64,000 bases of DNA. Origin: Isoetes taiwanensis. Taxonomy: Eukaryota > Streptophyta > Lycopodiopsida > Isoetales > Isoetaceae. The stretch lies in NCBI GenBank assembly GCA_021234155.1, contig JAJEKV010000078.1, forward strand, positions 2,292,001-2,356,000, in the 5' to 3' direction. A model generated the notes under the pieces. It did not search any database, was not told where the DNA came from, and was given only the letters and a program-made list of their open reading frames with translations. Shown one piece after another: positions 21,569 through 33,589 of the stretch. Made by a program: the position numbers and the translations under genes. The stretch's first letter is position 1; each line of letters starts with the position of its first letter.

Positions 21569-23745
21569 CCCCTAAGGGGGCAAGCCCCTGCTCATGTGGG
21601 TTTCTGATATATTCTAGGTACTTCACTATTTCAACGAGTTCATTACATTTATAGAACCTCATATGGCTACCAAAGTTAAAGCTCTTCATACTGACAATGG
21701 AACAGAATATGTTAATTCAGAATTTGATGCTTTTTGTCATGATCATGGCATACACAGGCATCTAACTGTCCCTTATGCACACTCCCAAAATGGGGTCGCC
21801 GAAAGAAAACGCAGGTCCCTACAAAATCTCGTGAGATCCATGCACATAAACATATGAATCTCAGATTTTGGGGAGAAGCTCTTCAAGTTGCTGCTTATTT
21901 AGCCAATAGAGCACCTATTATTGCCTTACAATCTGTGACTCCGTATGAAGCTTTTTATGCCAAGAAACCGAATGTGGATAATCTTAAAGTCTTTGGATCT
22001 CTTGTATACGCTGCTATCCCTATGGAAAAGCTAAAACAGCAAGGGAAGCTCGCTGACAAGGAATGTATTTTCATTGGTTATCCATTGAACAATAAAGGTT
22101 GGAGGCTTTATGACCCCAAGACAAAGAAGGTTTTTCTTTCCAGTGTTCAGTTCATAGAGGACGCAGAATATCCACAAATGGATGATGATAAGTATTCTTT
22201 TCACAAAGATTTACTTCAAGACCTATTTGAACATGCTAATTCTTGGATCTCCACCACTGCTGCTCCCTTACCTTCTGAACACGAAGCATCTAGCTCTGTA
22301 TGGAGCAGCAAGCAGGCTTTGTTAAACAAGGACAGGAACATCTAGTCTGCAAGCTAAAGAAAAAGCCTTTATGGCCTAAAATAGACACCGCGCTGCTGGC
22401 ATGCCAAGATCAACTCGTTTCTTCTTCATCTTGGCTTCCAGAGATCCAGAGCAGACCCTAGCCTATATTTTAGAGTCAATGATCATCAAATCTGCATTCT
22501 TACCTTATATGTAGATGATCTCATTATTACTAAGGATGCTACTGATATGATTGCAGATCTCAAGATACAACTCAGCAATGCCTTTGAGCTTACTGATCTT
22601 GGCTTAATGCACTTCTGCCTAGGGATTGAAGTTTACATCCAACTTATATTCACTTATTCAAACGAAGTACATCAAAGATCCGTTGCTCGTGATTTCATAT
22701 GACAGATCGCAATGTCGTGGCAATCTCTATGAGCCGACAACAAGCCGAAGCTATGATGCAAATGGTCCTACATGTGACCCCTCTTTATAGGCAATTTGGT
22801 AGGGTCTCTCATATATGTTACTATCGGCCGTGCCAGGATATTCAATTTCTTTTTGTTGGCCAAGTCGGTTGCTTTATGCAGGGACCCTCAAAAATTCATT
22901 GGTTGGCGGCCAAAAGAATTTTAGCTTACCTCAAAGGCACTATGAATGAGGGCATTACTTATAAAATCAGCAAAACAGTTGAATTAGTTTTTTGGCCTGA
23001 GATGCAGATCATGCCGGGCACGCACTATGACTATAGGAGATCCACAACCGGTTTCGTTTCAATGCTAGGAAACAAGTGCTATCACATGGTCATCCAAAAG
23101 CAATCTCATAGTCTCCGACATACAACCGAGGCAGAATTTAAAGCATTGACCACGTGCACTCAAGAAATGATGTGGCTTCTCCATTTATTCCGGATCTTCA
23201 AGTTTCAATTAAGTTCGGCCAAACTATGTGTGACAATTAAGAGCTATTGATCTCATAAAGAACTTACAATATCATCCACCAACTAAGCATTTGGATGTTC
23301 AAGTATGTTTTTAAGGGAACACTTCAAGAATCAATTTGCAACTTGAATATTGTGCGACTGCTCATCAATTGGTCGATGGGATGACAAAACCTCTAGCGGG
23401 CTCCAAATTTCAGCAGATGAAATCTGGCGCTTGGGCATTCAGCCATTACTTGCTACTGCATGATCATTAACTTTTCTTTCTGTTAATAATGCTTTCACAG
23501 ATAGAGTAAAGTCTCAGAAGGGGTATTAGAGACGCGACACTTTACTCTATATGACGTGTCATATGTGGCACGTCATCATATGTGACCTAAACCTAATGTG
23601 ACTATATAGGTCACACTTTATCCTTTTCGTTTTTATCACATTTAGACTTCAATATATGTGCCATTTACGTGCGTCTCTCATTTGTTCCTTTTTCCCCTAA
23701 GGGGGCAAGCCCTTGCTCATGTGGGTTTCTTATATGTTCTAGGTA
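21569..23745 (+). mobile_element. Truncated Ty1/copia element between 52-bp direct repeats
   Basis: A pol fragment is flanked by near-identical direct repeats at 21569-21620 and 23694-23745, both starting CCCCTAAGGGGGCAAGCCC, with three differences in 52 bp. The integrase frame begins immediately after the left copy. Either the repeats are parts of the two LTRs with a deletion running from the 5' LTR into integrase, or the fragment was captured at a repair site. A PPT-like GAAGGGGTATTAG lies near 23518 and a palindrome ATGACGTGTC..GGCACGTCAT at 23551-23577. Confidence 0.75.
21614..23465 (+). pseudogene. Ty1/copia pol: integrase, RT and RNase H remnants
   Basis: Order is integrase, RT, RNase H, as in copia. 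The integrase core has LHTDNGTEYVNSEF (second catalytic Asp in TDNG) and SQNGVAERKRR, which includes the catalytic Glu. After a frameshift near 21850 it reads FWGEALQVAAYLANRAP and the conserved VFGSLVYAAIP region. RT is reduced to a part with LTLYVDDLIITKDAT (the YVDD active site; about 22500) followed by AFELTDLGLMHFCLGIEV. RNase H follows (about 22699-23250) with WLAAKRILAYLKGTM, then RRSTTGFVSMLG and HTTEAEFKALTTCTQEMMWL. The tail ends with a LVDGMTKPL motif near 23370. Gag, protease and much of RT are gone, and several frameshifts and stops are present. Confidence 0.88.
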
Positions 23746-25080
23746 TATACTAGAATATACCTAAGATGTGCCGGTAACTGCTTCAAACTTATTGCTCCCT
23801 GTAAACTGGCGATCACTTACGTTTTGGATTGCGGATGTTTGAACCAGCTAACTGGGAAGGTAAATCGAGCTGACTTGGGATGCCGAGGCCCTGATACTTA
23901 CATTGTATTTGAAACACAAAATATTGAAGAACTCAAAGCTGAGATTGAGGAGCTTGAGGAGCGATGGAAATCGAAGTCTGACGAAGTTAAACTGCTACAC
24001 AAGATACTCAGAAATATGGTAGTCTAAAGGAGGGACTTGCCACCACAAGTAATCTAAAAGGTAGTAATTGGAGCACTTTGGAGAAGGGATTATACGAGAA
24101 AGGACTCCAAATTTTTGGTAGAAATAGGTATATTTTTTAGTTAACTTGTGCTTCTCTATCAATTGGTAAGTGGCTTTTTGATCAAAATATACGCTTTAGA
24201 TATTATAAGAATAATTCTTGCTAAGTTTTGGGCGATAATTAAGGAAAATGGTCATGTTTAGGAAACCAATTCACTATACTAGAATGAGACCTTTTTGGTT
24301 GATTAGTTTTATTATTGAATGTTAAAGTTCTTAAAGTGGCTAATTTTAATTTTTCATAATGATAAATTTAATACAACTGTATTATTGCTCGAAATCTACT
24401 AAGAGGATTGAAGTGCTGTATAGAAGTTGGAGAATATATGTATGCACATGAGGCTGCTAGCCTCTATATAGCGACCGACAGGTCAAGATTGCATATTGTA
24501 TAACTGGGAAGTCAAAGTTTGGAGAATTGATGAGTGAGACATAAGAGTCTGTTAGCAATTGTTTGCACTTTCTTTTGCAGGAGTAATCTAATAGTACTAG
24601 TGGCTAAACTTAGCCAAATGGCGAAATTTTGGTCTTGTTTGGAAAAAAATCGGCTAAATTATGTCCCTTTTTGGGCCCAAAAAAAAAGAAAATATTAAGC
24701 CAAGTCTATTTCACGACCCACCTCCATTTCGTCCGACTTTAGCCAATTGCAAGAAAGTATAAGTGCCAAAAAATGGAAAGCTTAGCCAAAACTTAGAAGC
24801 TTTTACGTCAAAGTTTGGCGTACTTTAGCCAAATTAGTCTATAAGCTTTATTTCTACTATGCTTTGTTAATATTTAGATCTTGAATTAGTGCAAAATAGT
24901 CAAATGATAGAAATTTTTTTATTTTTTAATAAAAGTTTAGCCAAATGTAAGAAAGTACATGTCGCAAAATTTGAAAAGTTTAGCTTAACGATAGAAGCTT
25001 TCGCCTCAACTTTTGGCATACTTTAGCCAAGTCTATTTCACCACTTTGGATATAAAAGTTCCTTAATTTTTTCCCTGGCC
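23746..25080. other. Intergenic stretch: unknown 67-codon coiled-coil frame and a 330-bp direct repeat
   Basis: At 23824-24027 a short frame ends in NIEELKAEIEELEERWKSKS, a heptad-type coiled coil; the family is unknown and it may be an exon relic. From 24600 to 25050 the sequence contains two direct copies, about 95 bp long, of a unit with TTTAGCCAAATGTAAGAAAG and AGAAGCTTTTRCGTCAA (24746 and 24945), and AGCCAAGTCTATTTCAC recurs at 24702 and 25029 (period about 330). No gene is recognised. Confidence 0.5.
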
Positions 25081-26200
25081 GAAGGAGAGGAAGAGTTCGT
25101 AGGTTGAAATACACTTGGAAGTCAGCTTAGGCAATCCATTGATCGGGAAGAGAGTGGCAGATAGCAAAGACCAGCCTTGAAGCAATTTAGCCCATGCTCC
25201 CTGTTTATATGTGAAAAAGAATGCTCTTGTTTACGGAATGGCACAGGTTATGAAAAATATTGTGGGTAAGAACCCAGCTATAGGGAGCATTTTATCTGAT
25301 GGTATTCCAACACCATTTATTCTTTTGTGAAGGCTTGTTATACTTGCTAGAATGGATGCAAGAACTGCTTCAGAGGCTGCCATTGTGCTAAGAGTCAGTG
25401 TTGCAACAGACAGTGTCCCTGCTTTGCTGCTGGCAGGGAGTGTGATCCAGATGTTTGCAGAGGCTGCCATTGTGGGTAAGATTCTTAACTTATTACATAT
25501 TGTTATTTCAGACTTACATTTCAGACTGTTGATTCTTTGCATGTGTAGATGTGGAGATGGGATGTTGGGACATCATCCTCGCGAGGTGAAGATTATCAAT
25601 GCCATAACATGAAGTTGCTTTTGAAGTGGCAATAGAAGGTATTGTGTATTGTTTTGTAAGCAGAAACACATATAGCAACTCCATGGTAAGAAAGGAATGG
25701 TGATCCACGGGGGAACCCACATGCGAGATGTTTTAGAATCTTATTATTATATTTTATCAGTGGAAGTTCCATGCTCATGTTTTAGATGTAGTAATTGTCT
25801 CCAGGTTCTTTTGGGAAGATCTGATGTTGCTGGATGGGGAGCATTTTTGAAGGTAAAACCCAGATTTTGCTTTGATTAATTTTTAGTTTTTAATGTGCAC
25901 TTATTGCAAGCAGCGCCCAGTCAATAAATACGAATATCTTGGAGAGTATACTGGAGAACTTATATCGCATCGGGAAGCCGATAAACGAGGGAAGATTTAC
26001 AATCAGAAAAATTCCACTTTTCTCTTTAATCTTAATGATCATGTTCGAAAGATTTCATCATTTAGGATACTGTTGCAGAAGATTATACTTCTTATTTGTG
26101 TGCTTGTTGATGCAGTATGTCTTAGATGCATGTCGCAAAGGTGATAAACTCATCAAATAGAGGACCACAATCGATCCATACGCTCGAACGAAGAACGTGC
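25081..26200 (+). pseudogene. E(z)/CURLY LEAF-type H3K27 methyltransferase pseudogene (CXC and partial SET)
   Basis: Plant E(z) proteins are the catalytic subunits of PRC2, which methylates histone H3 Lys27 in the nucleus. Traces in order: RRLKYTWKSA and KRVADSKDQP (25085-25180, with stops); CXC Cys clusters ending NGTGYEKYCG (to about 25265); [20 protein letters not shown] and [15 protein letters not shown] (25351-25473); CGDGMLGHHP then, after a 1-bp shift, EDYQCHNMKLLLKW and a TAG (25547-25640); VLLGRSDVAGWGAFLK (25804-25852); [20 protein letters not shown] with [10 protein letters not shown] (25914-26042); [12 protein letters not shown] (26116-26155). GT-AG introns separate most of these, so the copy arose from DNA, not cDNA. 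The NHS cofactor-binding motif and the post-SET part are lost after a stop at about 26158. The N-terminal half of the gene is absent. Confidence 0.88.
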
Positions 26201-26551
26201 TTTTTTAATTTCGCAGCACACGTGGCTTGAGAAACGAAGTTCTGATAGCATAATTAGACCTGGGCACGGGTTCCGAAAAGGCTCTGATCTGCCATAAATG
26301 TGCTTAATTATTTTTTAACACAGCTTCCATGTAATAAGTAAGGAAGAACATTTAAATTAAAAATTTTAAAAATTTAGATTGCTCAAGTTTTTGACCATTG
26401 CAAAATGTTGAAATCTACACACGTGTCACTTCCATGTAATAAGTAAGGAAGGAAAAAAACGAGAACTGAAACGACAATACAATTAGATAGGAAGGATAAG
26501 AAGCATGAATATCATTGTTAAGGTCATTGAATTTACCATTCTAGGCAATTT

Positions 26552-26690
26552 TTTTTTTTTTTTTTTGAAGGATCTGATATATGTTAATTGAAACTCATCA
26601 TTAACATACATACGCCCAGTGATATCATACACCTACATAACTTATTATGTAGAGATAACCACTCGGCTATAAAGCTGAACCTTTATAAGA
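26552..26690 (-). mobile_element. Possible small SINE with poly-A tail, antisense
   Basis: On the minus strand a tRNA-like box A (TATAGCCGAGTGGTTATCTC) lies near 26670 and an A18 tract ends the unit near 26553. Box B is weak, so this could instead be a chance tRNA-like sequence. Confidence 0.35.
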
Positions 26691-27149
26691 GTGATGAAAG
26701 AGAGTCGCGAGGTTGGGAAGCCCACTCCTCCTCCTCAAATGTTGCAAGATATTGGCGGACCTTTTGTTTCAAGGGCGGCCATATGTTACTAGGGTATAGA
26801 TATTATTGGGCTCGGAAGCACGAGCAAAGGCTTTGCCGGTCTTATTTCATTGAGGATGAATGTCATGCCCTCCTGGATTCTGTCCGGCGTTTGCCCATAT
26901 CGAGAGAGCGTATGTTCGATTACTAGTGCACGGCCAACCGCTGTAACGAAGTTGTTGAATACGGCGTCAATGGGTTTGTTGGGGTCATACCTCCAGGAGG
27001 TTATGGATGCATGGACTCAGTTGTGTCTTCCGGGACGGTATTGAACTGTCCTACACAATTGTATAAAGATGACATGCCAGACTTTATTATCGCTAAGGTT
27101 TTCCCCTCAAAACCATTCGGGCGGGGTTTTTTAATCCCCATTATGCTTT

Positions 27150-27245
27150 CTTTGCTCTCTTTTTGTTTGGGTCCCATAGGCCAGTCGGTCTCCGTGGACG
27201 CTAAAAATCTATTCTATTATATTCTATTCTATTCTATTCCATATT
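27150..27245 (+). mobile_element. SINE 3' end with (TATTC)n tail
   Basis: Reads CCCATAGGCCAGTCGGTCTC, then CCGTGGACGCTAAAAATC, then about five TATTC-type repeats. It matches the layout of the SINE tail at 42775-42845 and resembles the end of the 13341-13571 SINE (CGTGACGTTAAAA plus tetranucleotide tail). Its head was not located. Confidence 0.5.
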
Positions 27246-27259
27246 AACCATAAAAGCCA

Positions 27260-30200
27260 TCCTTTGCATAGATTCAAAGCAACTCTTTTTCCAGTTTGCC
27301 AGGATGATGGATACATGCCTAACAAGATCTCCTTTTCTGAGATAGAAGTCTCAAACTCTTCCTTCAATTTTTTTCATATTGATCGAAGTTCCTTGCAGTG
27401 CATAAAGCAATGTTCAATTGTTTCTTCTTCTCGCTCGACATTGGGCAACTTCGGTGATATATTACTTGTTGAACTTGTTCACTAATATGTTTACCCCGCT
27501 TTTCTTGTGAATAATTTGCCATAGCAAGTGTGGATACCTTTTGGTGCGGTGGCTCCTCCAAACTTCGTTTCCATATTTGAGTGACATGGTTATCTTCATG
27601 TTAACTCCCATTGAGAGGGGAGACTTTATCAATTCATTCACATGTAGGACCTTGTATGCTTTTTGAAACAAAATGTTTTTATCAAGATTTTCACGAGGTA
27701 AGCAGAAAGCACCTACTTGTGGAACCGCATAAGGCGGAATACTATCACGTACCATGTTCCAAATTCGCTTATCACACATTCTCAAGTTAAACATGCTTTG
27801 AATGACTCCTGTGAACATTGTACCCCACTTCCTCGATACCAATCTCCAATGCAAGATAAACCTGCCCCAATCCATCTATTTTGCGTTCTTACGTTCACCA
27901 CAATCGGTAGTGGCAATAATCCTTTGTTGGTTTCCACTTCCAAACACCACAAAGGCATAGACAAAAGAGGTACAATTTTTGATATCACGCCATAGAACTT
28001 TTTACTACCTCCCAAGCTTTTTAATAGTCCTTTAAGAAATGGTGAAGCTCATGTATATGGTCTCAATTTATGAAAGAGGGCCCAGGACAGATCTGCTTTG
28101 TGAAATGGTTTTCTACAAGGTGTACAGTGGATTAGTGATTGTTTTAAAAGCTCAAGGCCCGGAGATTTCGAGTCCTGTTGGAGAATTTCCTGCATGGATT
28201 TGCAGACTAGGATCTTATTGTGCAACTTAAAGTCGAGCATTCCTAGTCCCCCTTGAGCTTTGAGCTCCCTATCTTTCACTGCTGCAAGTAGCATTTGAGA
28301 TAGTCCTTCTGCCACAATGTTAAAAAGGAAAGGTGCCAAGGGGCATCCTTGTCTAACGTCCCTGCTTACGTTAAAAATAGGGGAGGGCTCTCCCAAAACT
28401 AACACAGATACACGCGATGATTTCAACAGCTTTGCCACAATACTGGTAAACTCATGTCCGTAGCCAAAAGCAAGCAACATCTCATCCAAAAAGGACCAGC
28501 TCAGACTGTCATATGCCTTCTTAAAGTCAAGTTTTATGTAAAGCACCTTTTGACGTGTCTTTCTTGCCCAATGTATGCCTTCAAAAGCAGCCGCAATATT
28601 ACCGAGAATACTTCCTGGAATAAATTCTGACTGAACATCAGATATATGATCCACCAAAATAGATTTTATTTTTTCCGCATAACCTTTTGCTATAATTTTG
28701 TAAAAGGTTGATAACAGAATAATAGGTCTCCAATCCCCTATGGACTTCGGTTTTTTCACCTTTGGGATTAAGGTGATACATCTAGTGTTTCATTTGCTAT
28801 CAAGTTTATCTACATGTGGAAAGTCCTGATAAGCACTGTACACAAGAGGTTGTACCCATTCCCAGTATTCTTGAAAGAATTCTGCTGGAATGCCATCTAG
28901 GCCCGGACATTTATGTGCTTGGGAGTAGACGGCCTCAAGCAATTCTTCAACGGATAACGGTTGTCCTAGCTGTTCCCTTTGTGTAGCGGATACCTTAGAT
29001 ATAACTTTTGAGAGAATTAACTACTCAAAGCAATCTTGAAAATATATATTCTTCTTCTTAAAGAAATCTTCAAAATGTTTAGAGACGAACTCCTTCACCT
29101 GTTGTGGGTTTCGGACAATGAGTCCATCCTCTCCTTGTACTGAAGATAATATGGTTGCTTGTTTCCTCTGCTTTGCTACTCTAAAACAGAAACCTGTGCA
29201 TTTGTCACCTTCCTTGATCCACGTCAATCCTGCTTTAGTCCTTGCTTGTTGAATTTTGATTTGTTCTAGCCTCTTAATTTTCTCTAGAACTATCTTTTAA
29301 CTTTCACCGCTAGTATGCTTTCTTTTTAAGTTTTGTCAATTCTTTGTAAAGTGATTCCAACAAAGCATTTTCCTCGGCCACCTTGTTACGACCCCAAGCC
29401 TTAGCAAATTTTTTGACTGCTGCCAGACTTGCAATCATTGCTTCCATGCCTGCTTATTTCGCTGTCAATGCCGGCCCAAATCAAGTTACATTGTTCTTTA
29501 AAATCTGCATCTTTAAGAAATCTGGGGTTCAACTTGAAGATTGTCTTTAGCAGTTTAGAGGTACTATCTCTAGAAGAGCATATGATTTGCGGATTAAGAT
29601 CCGAAATAGAATTCTCCAAGAAATTATGATGGTATAGTGATATGTTCATTTCTTGCAAGACCTGAGAGTTTACATAGCATCTATCATGCCGTGCATATGC
29701 CCTGCCATCTCCAATCCAACCATTACGCCACGTGAAACCTGGGTCTCCCAGTAGTTCCATGAATCCCAATTCATTAAGCATGTTCACCAATCGCCCCTTC
29801 GGGAATCCATGCACAACCTCAATCCCTCCCCATATCTGTCGCTACTAGTTTCCACCATATTAAAGTCCCCAACCATAATCCGCCGTATTTTTCTGTCAAA
29901 GGTTTTCAATTTATTCTTCACAATGGCCCACATGGAAGCTCTTTGCCTGGCTTGATTATGTGCATAGATATTTATCACTCCCCATTTTCTACCATTAGCA
30001 TACCACGTTAGTATTGTGCACCTCCCAAAATGATCAGTATACGTCGATAAAACTTTCAGTTGTTTCTTCCAAGCAATGAAGATTCCTGCGCTAGAACTGC
30101 CACTAGAAGATATAATGCTCGTACTATTTCCCTACTATATTAAGCAAAACCCATACTTCTTCCCTTTTACATTTATGCTCCTGTAAACAAATAATATCTG

Positions 30201-30294
30201 GACAAATTTTTTTCAGTGCTAGAGAAAGTCTATTGCCTTTGGCCTCAGAGGATTTTACCCCCCTAATATTCCAGCTCAAGATTTTTTGCTCCAT
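27260..30294 (-). pseudogene. LINE ORF2: endonuclease, RT and C-terminal region with RT deletion
   Basis: Starts MEQKILSWNIRGVKSSEAKG at 30294 with the endonuclease Asn and the following CLQEHK Glu. VGDFNMVETSSDR lies near 29870 and FTWRNGWIGDGRAYARHDR near 29710. The linker MTWIKEGDKCTGFCFRVAK is near 29225. RT blocks: GDWRPIILLSTFYKIIAKG, VQSEFIPGSILGN, LYIKLDFKKAYDSLSW (first catalytic Asp) and VRQGCPLAPFLFNIVAE, down to about 28260. There KDRELKAQ joins directly to GGLGMLDFKLHNK, a block normally several hundred residues downstream, so the YXDD box and thumb are deleted. A C-terminal region with ICDKRIWN-like and LLWQIIHKK blocks follows, out of frame. The enzyme would be catalytically dead. 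Confidence 0.88.
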
Positions 30295-30810
30295 TAGAGA
30301 ATATATTAAATTGTTGGGTGAGTGTCGTTTCACAATATTGTTCTTCCTATCCTGATGTGATTCTCCTTTTTCTTGACGTTTCACCAGCAAGATTCTCCAT
30401 ACTTTCAAGATTGTCCATACTTTCGTCCATTGGCAAATCAGCCCATCTGTTATTGTGCACTGGGAATTCCCCATTAACGACTTGACATTGTATTGCCATA
30501 TAATCAGTAGCCCCTTCCTTATCATGATTCTCTTTGCTTTATTATTAGAACAGTTATAACCTTTGAGAATTTTCGTAGAGCCTCCTCAATTAAGCGAAAA
30601 CTTTTCGATTTGATTTTTTAAGTCCGCCACCATTTTTTTGCCGCACTATCATCGCCCACTCTTCCCCATTCACTTGCTCCAATTTTTTTCTATGTCCTTC
30701 CCTCGTGACTTGCTCCTTCCCTAGTTCTAGCTTATCTTTAGAAGTTGAAGTATTTTCATGTTCCCTTTCACCTGAGTTTAGGTGATCCCTCTCAGTTTTC
30801 TCCTCATTTA

Positions 30811-32123
30811 GGCCCTTTTTCCATGGCATAGATGTCTTAAATTTACCTTAATATGATTGGGCCACATAGGCAAATATGACACCACCGGGTTTTTCCACTT
30901 AAAACTTTTAGGACATGTCCTAAATCAATTCAGATAACCTCAAAGTCTTATTTTCTTCCCAGAGAAATCCCACCAAAAATAAGACAAACAGATTCTAACC
31001 AATCAATTTTGCCTCCTTTGCCGCAATCCAAGGTGTCCTAAAAAAAAAAAAAGAGTAGAGCTGGCTTGATCGAACTATAATCGATTCGAACCGAACAACA
31101 ATAGATCGAATCTAAGAGCCATCGACCGCACCCAACAATTACAAATATGAGCGATAGTTGGATCCGCGATTCTTCAAGTTGCAGTCGATTTTGCGCTTCT
31201 TGAGGTCAATTTGGCGATTCGGAATTAGCTTCGTGTGCGTGATTCAAGCTGCGGGGTTTCCATTTTTGAATCTTCAGGTCGGATCTGCTTCTTTAGGTCG
31301 ATCTTCGGCATTTAGATTTTTAACGATCGATTTCATAAGGCACCAGTGTCGTTTCTCGTGCTCTCGTGTCGGATTCGATAGTATTCTCTTGAGGTCAATT
31401 TCATATTTCCATTGTCGATTTCATAGTATTCTCGGTCGATTTTCATTGTTCTCATATTTCGATTCCAGTTATTACGTTTTGTGAGAGGCAAGCAGCTCGC
31501 TTTTGGCAAATCGAGGCGACCTTACATTACACAGCAACATGCACTCTGGTGAGGCCGGAGAATTTCATTGCCGCGAATGGGATGTGCATCAGCGTCTTTT
31601 CTTGTTTGTAAGCGTGGCATTCTTTTGTGATAAACCATCAAGACCAACCATAGCTACAATGTTACCACAGACGATCTTCCATGGACTCTTGTTTCCTTCC
31701 CATCCAAAATCACAGCTTCTTAACACTCTTCATATATAGATTCTTCTTTTGCCCCGGAACATAATTTGGCCCCATAATTCGTACCTCTAAACCAGCAGAA
31801 ACCTTCAATTTCTTGTTCTGATTTCTTGTTCCAGTGGACACCATTATGTTTCCAGTATGTGAGAATTTGGATTTAAAAAGTGTTCTTTATGAGAATTTCA
31901 TGTTTTTGTGGCTTATAAAATTGTCTTTATAATAATATGTCATGTCGTATTTTGCGTAGTGGAAAACTGTGAATATAAGACACGTCTTATCTGAATAAGT
32001 CTTACATTAAAGTAGTGGAAAACTAATTTTTATATGACATGTCTTATAAATGACGTGGAACTCAAAAAGATGTCTTATAATCTTATGACAGCCATAAAAT
32101 AAGATAGGTGCGGAAAAAGGGCC
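30811..32123. mobile_element. PIF/Harbinger-like non-autonomous element
   Basis: TIRs GGCCCTTTTTCC at 30811-30822 and its exact complement at 32112-32123. The target duplication is TTA on both sides (30808-30810, 32124-32126), typical of PIF/Harbinger elements. Excision with one TTA retained rejoins LINE ORF1 in frame (KATKL + NEEKTERD). The interior (1.3 kb) has palindromes such as AAGACACGTCTTAT (about 31977) and GGACATGTCC (about 30911), a poly-A run near 31040 and no transposase. Several CG-rich, GATCGA-containing stretches at 31060-31480 lack a recognisable protein. Confidence 0.82.
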
Positions 32124-33589
32124 TTAGTTTTGTTGCTTTTTCATCCGCCACTTTCATATTGTCTTGTCTTTCTCTCCTGAACATGAAGCAGTCCTTCAAA
32201 CCTTTAATTTCCATTGCGGGAAATATCCTTCTAATTTCCCATCCGTGTATGAGTCTTAACTTGAACAAAGAGTAATATGTCCCACTTTGCATGATAGTAA
32301 ACTGCGGAATACCTCCATTGCTGTGATGCCCACACAAATCCTTGGGCCCTTTGCTACCGAATGGGTTATATAGGACCCTAAGTTCTTTGCTATGGCAATT
32401 AAAAGTTCTGGATCTAGCATATCCGGTGGCAGTTGTTCTATCTCAAACCAAAGAAGGAAGTTTAATTCATGGATATTTTATCCGAGTAAAACCTGGAGTA
32501 TAATATTGATATAACACAAACTCCCTCAAGAAACGGTCCACTCCTCCGAGACTATCTTCCACAAATTTCTCATCATCAAATAGTATTAGAAAAAAGTTAC
32601 CGCCAATAGCTTTGATGCTTCAAACCGTGGCACTTTCAGAGCGTCCAAATGCTTGGTAAGCCATGCTTGTAATTTCCTGTAATCTAGAAAGCCTCCCTAA
32701 AAAAACCCCGCCACTGCCTTAAAAATTAGATTTAAGTCGTATTTAATTAAAGTGGGTCTCATTCCATTCCCACTTTTTTTCGGAACCCTGTTATTTTACA
32801 CAAAAATTAGAACTCTGACTTGAAAACTGTCCATAATTCGAATATTTGTCTCTTTAGTGTAGGTTCGAAGCTTTCCCCTGCTTTTTCTGGAGATAGCAGT
32901 CGAGAACAAGAACAATACGACTCAAACAAAGGAAATTCATTAAAGATTGAAACCAAAGTTCTAGTTGAAAAAGAATTTTTATTAATAAATTGAATAGGTA
33001 CAATGTATTTTACATCGGACGCAGAGACCATGACGGTCTTGCCGCCACTACGGCTACATCATCGTGGTAGGTGGTCCACCTCGGGGATTAACTTATGGGC
33101 TTCTTCATGCCGCCTTAAGCCTTTGGGGGGCAACCTCGAAGAGTGTGGAATGCCTCAACAGGAGATGCCTCGAGCCACCCCCTGCACCCGTCCACCCGGG
33201 CCCACCACCCCCCCACGCGCATCTTTTCGCCGGTCATGCCCTTCCCCAACCTCCGTGGATGTTATGCAATGCTTGCAAGATGCTTTGAGCTTTCTCGGAT
33301 CAGACAAATTTCTTCCCCTTTCTTTATCCCGGAAGGCGTTGTATAGCGCGTGCATTCAATGGTGCAACCTTATCCCAAAGGCCGGGTAAGAGTGTAGCGT
33401 GAGCGGATCTGTGCCGGTATCCAGATTCACCGCCAATCTTGAGTTAAATTGCGTCAGAAGAAGGTCTCGTGGATGCCCCGAACGAGATCCGGTGGTCTTG
33501 GGATCGTGTCTGAACCACGGAGCAAGGAAAGTCTATGATTAACAATTACGCCATTAGTCAAACGAAGAAAAGAATGGTGAATTCAAAAT

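Larger units (their letters stand above)
26201..27249. other. Intergenic stretch with a 26-bp direct repeat and SINE-like pieces
   Basis: CTTCCATGTAATAAGTAAGG occurs at about 26325 and 26428. A small SINE-like unit (minus) and a SINE tail (plus) are listed separately. Short frames between 26588 and 27044 have no recognisable domain. Confidence 0.5.

Noticed and set aside
23824-24027. Upstream exon of the E(z) pseudogene
   Set aside because: The coiled-coil sequence does not resemble any E(z) region I know, and 1 kb of repeats separates it.
31158-31739. Small plus-strand frames
   Set aside because: Inside the non-coding interior of the Harbinger-like element, no recognisable domain, low-quality composition.
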